Source: an uncultured Clostridia bacterium (GTDB lineage Bacteria > Bacillota > Clostridia > Oscillospirales > Acutalibacteraceae). Taken from it: a stretch of DNA of 10,847 nucleotides. The stretch covers positions 1 through 10,847 of the forward strand of contig CAMCIX010000026.1 in NCBI GenBank assembly GCA_945875045.1, given 5' to 3'. Below are positions 6,687 through 10,847 of the stretch, in pieces (position 1 is the first letter of the stretch; every line of letters starts with the position of its first letter). The notes below the pieces were generated by a model that saw nothing but the letters and a program-made list of their open reading frames with translations, searched no databases and had not been told where the DNA came from. The position numbers were made by a program, and so were the translations under genes.

Positions 6687-6935
6687 TTAATTTTTTTTCT
6701 TTTTTTCGACCCTTATACGTCTTTTGGCGGTAGGGTTTTCTCGGTCTGTCTCTATTATTCCCTTATTAAAGCCCTGTGCGATAGCGGGATACATATTTTC
6801 CGTATCGGCGGTCGCCTGAATTTCATATGTGCCGTAGCGGTTTACCATTTCAAAGGCGGTTTCGGGCATTCCTCCGAAGGGTTCGGAGGAAATATCGAGC
6901 ACAGGAAGTTCTTTTTCTTTATCATTTTTCGGCAT
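6687..6935 (-). CDS. Small hydrophilic protein of unknown function
   Basis: Predicted 82-residue soluble protein. I do not recognise a family with confidence. ATG 6935 is preceded by GAAGGGG about 7 bases upstream, a good ribosome binding site. The N-terminus is charged (PKNDKEKELPVL). The middle contains GGMPETAFEMVNRYGTYEIQ and AIAQGFNKG, and the tail is basic (KRRIRVEKKKKN). There is no membrane segment or Cys cluster. The terminal Lys codons and the stop lie in a long A-rich tract (T-rich on plus, 6687-6707), where length variation or slippage would be easy. It is divergent from serS with 113 bases between them. The efp promoter lies downstream, so efp does not depend on this gene's transcription. 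Clean start signals and coding-like composition suggest it is real. Confidence 0.65.
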   Translation of the reverse strand: MPKNDKEKELPVLDISSEPFGGMPETAFEMVNRYGTYEIQATADTENMYPAIAQGFNKGIIETDRENPTAKRRIRVEKKKKN

Positions 6936-6982
6936 TTTTTCACCCCTTCGCTTATTATGCCCGAAAATATGCTCCTAACCGT

Positions 6983-7011
6983 TTGACATAAATAAGTAAA
7001 TATGGTATACT
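6983..7011 (+). promoter_or_regulatory. SigA promoter for serS
   Basis: TTGACA (6983-6988), a 17-base spacer and TATACT (7006-7011) make a near-perfect SigA promoter. The predicted start is near 7018, leaving a leader of only about 30 bases with AGGAGG at 7036-7041. There is no room for a T-box between this promoter and the gene. Confidence 0.85.
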
Positions 7012-7048
7012 GTATGAGTTATTTTAAGGTCTAATAGGAGGAATAATA

Positions 7049-8353
7049 ATGCTGGATATTAGATTTATTTGTGAAAATCCCGAGCTTGTTAAGGAAAATA
7101 TAAGAAAAAAATTCAAAGATAACAAGCTCCCGCTTGTGGACGAGCTTATTTCGCTTTACGGCGAGAAATGCAACGCTAACAACCGCGCAAACGAGCTTCG
7201 CGCCAACCGCAACAAGGTAAGCAAGCAGATAGGCGTGCTTATGGGTCAGGGCAAGCGCGAGGAAGCCGAGGAAATGAAAAGAATAGTTAACGAGCAGGCA
7301 GAGGAATTAAAGGCGCTTGAGGAAAAGGAAGACGCTCTTTCCAAAAAGGTGCTTGAAATTCAAATGAAAATTCCGAATATCGTGGACGCAAGCGTCCCCG
7401 TAGGAAAGGACGACAGCGAGAACGTAGAGGTCAAGCAGTACGGCGAGCAGACCCACCCCGATTTTGAAATTCCCTACCACACCGATATTATGCAGCTTTT
7501 CGACGGTATCGACAAGGACGCCGCAGGCAGAGTCGCGGGCGAGGGCTTTTACTATCTTATGGGCGACATCGCGCGCCTTCACTCGGCGGTGCTTGCCTAC
7601 GCGCGGGATTTTATGATTGACAAGGGCTTTACCTACTGCATACCGCCCTATATGATTAGGAGCAAGGTTGTAACAGGGGTTATGAGCTTTGAGGAAATGG
7701 ACGCTATGATGTATAAGATTGAGGGCGAGGATCTCTATCTTATCGGCACGTCCGAGCACTCTATGATAGGTAAATTTATCGACACCGTCACCCCCGAGGA
7801 AAAGCTGCCGCTCACCCTTACAAGCTACTCCCCCTGCTTCCGCAAGGAAAAGGGAGCCCACGGCATTGAGGAACGCGGAATTTACAGAATCCACCAGTTT
7901 GAAAAGCAGGAAATGATAGTTATTTGTAAACCCGAGGAAAGTATGGAATGGTTTAACAAGATGTGGAGCTATTCGGTCGAGCTTTTCCGCAGTATGGATA
8001 TTCCGGTTCGCACACTCGAATGCTGCACGGGCGACCTTGCGGATTTAAAGGTCAAGTCCTACGACGTTGAGGCGTGGTCTCCTAAACAGCAAAAGTATTT
8101 TGAGGTATGCTCCTGCTCTAACTTAGGCGACGCACAGGCAAGAAGACTCGGCATTAAGGTAAAGGGATCCGACGGCAAAAAGTATCTTGCCCATACCCTT
8201 AACAACACGGTTGTTGCTCCCCCGAGAATGTTAATCGCCTTCCTTGAAAACAACCTCCGCTTTGACGGCGAGCATTACAGCGTTTTAATCCCCAAGGCTT
8301 TACAGCCTTATATGGGTGGCAAAACGGTCATCACCTCTAATAAAACACTTTAA
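7049..8353 (+). CDS. serS: Seryl-tRNA synthetase
   Basis: Predicted 434-residue class II aminoacyl-tRNA synthetase that charges tRNA-Ser. The N-terminal antiparallel coiled-coil arm that grips the tRNA spans about 10-105 and is rich in Glu/Lys/Ala. The catalytic core follows: TSEHSMIGKF (234-243), motif 2 FRKEKGAHGIEERGIYR (264-280) with IHQFEKQEM, the FEVCSCSNLGDAQARR segment (351-366), and motif 3 NNTVVAPPRMLIAFLEN (385-401) with its Arg393. The sequence differs from the E. coli/B. subtilis form, which has TAEV and a Gly-rich motif 3. It resembles a second SerRS lineage that I recall from Clostridia. ATG 7049 has AGGAGG 7 bases upstream and its own promoter. A strong terminator follows, so it is monocistronic. 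Whether the genome has another serS cannot be seen here. Confidence 0.95.
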   Translation: MLDIRFICENPELVKENIRKKFKDNKLPLVDELISLYGEKCNANNRANELRANRNKVSKQIGVLMGQGKREEAEEMKRIVNEQAEELKALEEKEDALSKKVLEIQMKIPNIVDASVPVGKDDSENVEVKQYGEQTHPDFEIPYHTDIMQLFDGIDKDAAGRVAGEGFYYLMGDIARLHSAVLAYARDFMIDKGFTYCIPPYMIRSKVVTGVMSFEEMDAMMYKIEGEDLYLIGTSEHSMIGKFIDTVTPEEKLPLTLTSYSPCFRKEKGAHGIEERGIYRIHQFEKQEMIVICKPEESMEWFNKMWSYSVELFRSMDIPVRTLECCTGDLADLKVKSYDVEAWSPKQQKYFEVCSCSNLGDAQARRLGIKVKGSDGKKYLAHTLNNTVVAPPRMLIAFLENNLRFDGEHYSVLIPKALQPYMGGKTVITSNKTL

Positions 8354-8364
8354 TTTTTCACATC

Positions 8365-8401
8365 AAAAATGCAGGACAGCCAAAGCCGTCCTGCATTTTT
8401 T
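8365..8401. terminator. Bidirectional intrinsic terminator between serS and the RAYT gene
   Basis: A perfect 13-bp inverted repeat has left arm 8365-8377 (AAAAATGCAGGAC) and right arm 8388-8400, with a 10-base loop. The plus strand ends in a T-run after GTCCTGCA and the minus strand has five T from 8369 to 8365. It can therefore stop serS from the left and the RAYT/pyk transcript from the right. It starts 12 bases after the serS stop. Confidence 0.9.
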
Positions 8402-8416
8402 ATATCTATAGCCGCT

Positions 8417-8896
8417 TTATTCCGTAAAAAAGCAATCCTCATTCCACTTTTGCGGGTTGGTATCGATGTAATTCCAAATCTTTAAGTAATCGCCTTCGTT
8501 ACGGATAATATGGTCGTGAAATGAGCGCTGCCAAAGTATTTTTCCGTATCTATGCGTTGTGAACGATTTAAAATTACCAATTATATCGTAAATTTGTAGG
8601 GGAGGGTCTCCGCGCCCTCCCGTTTGATTTGAAATAAGTAAATGTATATGATTCGGCATAATTACGAATTTATCAACCGATATGTTATCGTAATTACGGG
8701 CAATATATTTAATTGACTCCTTTACGGCTTCACCGATTGGTGTTAGCTTTATTATCGGGAGGGCGCAGAGACCCTCCCCTACAATGTCACATAAAATATT
8801 TTGCTTTTGATGGGTGCATACTGTAATAAAATACGAGCCCTCGCCGCTATAATCATAATTAATTAACCGCGTCGGCTTGCGTTTGGGTAAATTCAT
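8417..8896 (-). CDS. REP-associated tyrosine transposase (RAYT) with two REP-like inserts
   Basis: Predicted 159-residue Y1-transposase-like single-strand endonuclease (TnpA_REP family). The N-terminus YDYSGEGSYFITVCTHQK matches the family. The HUH motif is His83-Ile-His85 in FVIMPNHIHLLIS. The C-terminus has WQRSFHDHIIRNEGDY and WNYIDTNPQKW, where Tyr143 is a candidate nucleophile. RAYTs nick single-stranded REP hairpins next to a GTAG foot and are thought to spread REP sequences. Oddly, the frame contains two copies of the 26-base palindrome also found at 971-996, in opposite orientation. They encode VGEGLCALP (39-47) and GGRGDPPLQ (93-101), both in loop-like positions around the catalytic core. 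The gene appears intact. It starts 21 bases after the pyk stop with a poor ribosome binding site and shares the terminator at 8365-8401, so it may be expressed weakly by read-through from pyk. Confidence 0.88.
   Translation of the reverse strand: MNLPKRKPTRLINYDYSGEGSYFITVCTHQKQNILCDIVGEGLCALPIIKLTPIGEAVKESIKYIARNYDNISVDKFVIMPNHIHLLISNQTGGRGDPPLQIYDIIGNFKSFTTHRYGKILWQRSFHDHIIRNEGDYLKIWNYIDTNPQKWNEDCFFTE
8596..8621 (+). repeat. REP-like palindrome inside the RAYT gene, copy B
   Basis: A 26-base unit on the plus strand, antisense to the RAYT gene. It starts GTAGGGGAGGG and ends CCCTCCC; stem arms are 8600-8606 and 8615-8621 and the loop is TCTCCGCG. It is 24/26 identical to R3 at 971-996 and 25/26 to copy A. 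Read in the gene's frame it gives residues 93-101 (GGRGDPPLQ). Confidence 0.85.
8757..8782 (-). repeat. REP-like palindrome inside the RAYT gene, copy A
   Basis: The same 26-base unit on the minus strand, sense to the RAYT gene; stem arms are 8757-8763 and 8772-8778. It is 25/26 identical to both the intergenic copy R3 and copy B. In frame it encodes residues 39-47 (VGEGLCALP). It is inverted relative to copy B, with 135 bases between them. Confidence 0.85.
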
Positions 8897-8917
8897 TCCA
8901 ACTACCCCGCAACAATA

Positions 8918-10330
8918 TTAAACCGTCTCAACCTTTATCAAATTTGTGTTACCCGACTTACCGTTGGTTACGCCGCCGGTTATTACAATTTTGTCGCCGT
9001 CCTCAAGCTTAAGGGTCTCCTTGGTAAGCTTTTGCGCGCTGTAAAACAGCACGTCGGTCGAGGGATAGTTCTCGCACATTACGGGAATAACGCCCCACGA
9101 AAGCGAAAGCTTGTGCCAGGTCTTTACGTCCGTCGTAAGACCTATTATATCAACGGGCGGACGGAAGCGCGACACCATTCTCGCGGTCATTCCCGACAGA
9201 CTGCAAACTGCAATCGCCTTGGCTCCAATATCAATCGCCATTCCGCAGGTGGCGTGGGAAATCGCGTCTACCGTGTTTTTAATCTTGAACTCCGCCGAAA
9301 GGAAGCGCTTTTTATAGTGAATGTTCTTCTCGGTGTTCTCGGCTATTCGAGCCATAGTCTCGACCGCTAAAACAGGATATTTGCCCGCGGCGGTCTCGCC
9401 CGACAGCATTATCGCGCTGGTTCCGTCGTACACGGCATTCGCAACGTCGGAAATTTCCGCACGGGTAGGACGGGCGTTTGTTATCATAGATTCAAGCATT
9501 TCGGTAGCCGTAATAACCCGCTTGCCGAGCATTCGGCATTTGGTAATGATTTTCTTCTGAATGGCGGGCAGCTCCTCGAAGGGGATTTCCACGCCCATAT
9601 CGCCGCGCGCGACCATAATACCCGCGCACTCTTCGGAGATTTCCTCAATATTGTCAACCCCCGAACGGTTTTCAATCTTAGCGATAAGCTCGGTTTCCTT
9701 TGCGCCGATTTCAGCTAAAAAATTCTTTACGTCAAGCAAATCCTGCTTGCAGGAAACAAAGGAACAGGCGATAAAATCTACACCCTCTTTAATTCCGAAG
9801 GCAATGTCCTCCTTGTCCTGCTCGCTTAAATATTTTTGCTTTAGGGTCTTATTGGGAAAGCTCATACTCTTGCGGTCGGAAAGCACGCCGCCGACAAGGA
9901 CGGTGCAGTTGACCTCGGTATCGGTGGTGCTTACCACTCTAAAGCTCATAAGTCCGTTATTTAAGAGGATTATATCACCCTTATTTAGGTCGTGAGGCAA
10001 TCCCTTGTAATTAATTGATACCCTTTTTTCGTCCCCCTCGATTTCGTCGGCGGTAAAGGTAAAGCTGTCCCCCTCGTTAAGGGTGATTTTACCGTTCTTA
10101 AAGGTCTTAATTCGGTATTCGGGGCCCTTTGTGTCAAGCATTAAGGCGATTGGCAGACCGAGCTTTTCGCGAACCTTTTTTACAAGGTCGATACGTTTTT
10201 TATGATCCTCGTGGGTGTTGTGCGAAAAATTAAGACGCGCAACGTTCATTCCCGCCCTGCACATCGCGGTGACGGTCGCCTCATCCGAGCAGGCAGGACC
10301 TAAGGTGCAAACTATTTTTGTCTTTCTCAT
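8918..10330 (-). CDS. pyk: Pyruvate kinase
   Basis: Predicted 470-residue glycolytic enzyme that converts phosphoenolpyruvate and ADP to pyruvate and ATP. Active-site pieces are all visible: Arg32, Asn34 and Ser36 in ARLNFSH, Asp66 in LDTKGPE, Lys218 and Glu220 in AKIENRSG, Asp244 in MVARGDMGVEIPFEELP, and Thr276 in ITATEMLESM. Glu71 in the TKGPE segment is the residue associated with K+-dependent forms. The B domain spans about 73-165. The last 120 residues form the regulatory C-domain, ending in the GVTNGKSGNTNLIKV segment. It lacks the extra PEP-utiliser-like C-terminal domain that makes many Bacillus/Clostridium enzymes about 585 residues. ATG 10330 overlaps the upstream HD-gene stop as ATGA, with AAAGGTGAAG as ribosome binding site. 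Confidence 0.97.
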   Translation of the reverse strand: MRKTKIVCTLGPACSDEATVTAMCRAGMNVARLNFSHNTHEDHKKRIDLVKKVREKLGLPIALMLDTKGPEYRIKTFKNGKITLNEGDSFTFTADEIEGDEKRVSINYKGLPHDLNKGDIILLNNGLMSFRVVSTTDTEVNCTVLVGGVLSDRKSMSFPNKTLKQKYLSEQDKEDIAFGIKEGVDFIACSFVSCKQDLLDVKNFLAEIGAKETELIAKIENRSGVDNIEEISEECAGIMVARGDMGVEIPFEELPAIQKKIITKCRMLGKRVITATEMLESMITNARPTRAEISDVANAVYDGTSAIMLSGETAAGKYPVLAVETMARIAENTEKNIHYKKRFLSAEFKIKNTVDAISHATCGMAIDIGAKAIAVCSLSGMTARMVSRFRPPVDIIGLTTDVKTWHKLSLSWGVIPVMCENYPSTDVLFYSAQKLTKETLKLEDGDKIVITGGVTNGKSGNTNLIKVETV

Positions 10331-10802
10331 TTTTCTTCACCTTTAATTTCATTAAATTTTTCGGCAATTTCATTCTCGGTGTCACGCATTGCACAAAGGG
10401 TCATATCAAGCAGCTTATCCAGCTCCCAACCGAGCATTTCCGCTCCCTTTGCGATAATATCACGCGAACAACCTGCGGCAAACTTTTTGTCCTTGAACTT
10501 CTTTTTAAGGCTCTTAAGCTCCATATCGCTAACGCTCTTTGACGGCCGCATAAGCGCCGCCGCGCCGATAAGACCCGTAAGCTCGTCCGCGGCGAAAAGC
10601 ACCTTTTCCATTTCGTGCTCGGGTTTTATGTCAACCGTAATACCGTAGCCGTGACTGCATACCGCGTGAATAAGCTCCTCGCTCGCCCCTATCTCAGCCA
10701 AAAGCTCAGGAGCTTTTATGCAATGCTCCTCTGGGTAGTTTTCAAAATCAATGTCGTGCAGAAGTCCCACAAGCCCCCAATTATCAGCGTCGGCTTCGTA
10801 AC
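10327..10802 (-). CDS. HD-domain hydrolase-like protein, N-terminus missing
   Basis: Partial gene: the frame stays open to the end of genomic sequence, reading GYEADADNWGLVGLLHDID into the domain. A GTG at 10770 can be read as a start, but the conserved WGL segment before it shows it is internal. About 158 residues are present. The HD pair is in GLLHDIDFENYP, further His residues are in HAVCSHGYG, and the late Asp is in FAADELTGLI. The first metal-binding His expected upstream is lost. The LMRPSKSVSDMELKSLKKKF and FKDKKFAAGCSRD stretches are strongly conserved in Firmicute HD proteins as I recall them. HD proteins are usually metal-dependent phosphohydrolases; the substrate here is unknown. 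The stop overlaps the pyk start (ATGA), so expression is coupled to pyruvate kinase. Confidence 0.85.
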
Positions 10803-10847
10803 CTGTCTCTTATACACATCTGACGCTGCCGACGATATGCAGTGTGT
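10803..10847. other. Illumina Nextera adapter contamination (not genomic)
   Basis: Bases 10803-10821 are exactly CTGTCTCTTATACACATCT, the reverse complement of the Tn5 mosaic end used in tagmentation. GACGCTGCCGACGA (10822-10835) is the Nextera i5-side adapter. TATGCAGT (10836-10843) is the reverse complement of the S506/N506 index ACTGCATA, and GTGT (10844-10847) starts the P5 segment. This stretch should be trimmed; genomic DNA ends at about 10802. Confidence 0.97.

Noticed and set aside
7012..7048. T-box riboswitch upstream of serS
   Set aside because: Only about 30 bases lie between the predicted transcript start and the start codon, with no specifier or antiterminator elements.
7307..7894. 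Open frame of 195 codons on the minus strand within serS
   Set aside because: It is antisense to conserved SerRS motifs and its product looks like a mirror of codon bias, with no start signals.
8417..8896. RAYT gene as a pseudogene disrupted by repeats
   Set aside because: The frame is open throughout, the HIH and YIxxNP motifs are intact, and both repeat copies are read without a stop.
10803..10847. A natural Tn5/IS50 end
   Set aside because: The mosaic end is followed by the Illumina linker, a known i5 index and the start of P5, a combination that is not natural.

Overview
This 10.8 kb fragment looks like a contig end from a gut-type anaerobic Clostridium-class Firmicute (Oscillospiraceae/Ruminococcaceae-like). 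The evidence is AGGAGG-type ribosome binding sites, SigA-type TTGACA-17-TATAAT promoters, mixed GC with A/T-rich intergenic DNA, and a gene set (DUF4830, CD1247-family zinc-ribbon protein, TM2 protein, orphan MsmX/UgpC-like ATPase) that I associate with that group. The assignment comes from gene content only. The last 45 bases are not biological: they are an Illumina Nextera adapter running into an i5 index, so the real DNA ends near 10802.

Layout. Positions 1-787 (+) hold the 3' end of a TM2-domain membrane protein and a YgjP/DUF45 metallopeptidase-like gene. Positions 788-1043 are a gene-free stretch between convergent genes, packed with three REP-like palindromes and a heptamer tandem repeat. 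Then, on the minus strand, come a four-helix membrane protein (1044-1676), a stand-alone MsmX/UgpC-type sugar-ABC ATPase (1786-2928), and a compact group ispD-ispF-DUF4830-rsuA (5470 down to 3038). Next is efp with a CD1247-type Asp/Cys-rich zinc-ribbon gene (6582 down to 5560) behind a perfect consensus promoter, and a small hypothetical gene (6935-6687). serS is transcribed divergently (+, 7049-8353) and ends at a bidirectional terminator. Beyond it, on the minus strand, lie a REP-associated tyrosine transposase (RAYT, 8896-8417), pyruvate kinase (10330-8918) and a truncated HD-domain protein (10802-10327) that overlaps pyk by ATGA.

Most of the window is housekeeping: isoprenoid precursors (IspD, IspF), translation (EF-P, SerRS, RsuA), glycolysis (Pyk) and sugar uptake (MsmX-like). 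The unusual part is the RAYT/REP system. A 26-bp palindromic element with a GTAG foot occurs three times, once intergenic at 971-996 and twice, in opposite orientation, inside the RAYT reading frame. There both copies are read through as in-frame peptides, and together they could fold the RAYT mRNA into a 26-bp stem. Two related palindromes at 869-892 and 908-931 form a head-outward inverted pair (REPIN/BIME-like) whose stems differ by exactly two compensatory base-pair swaps.
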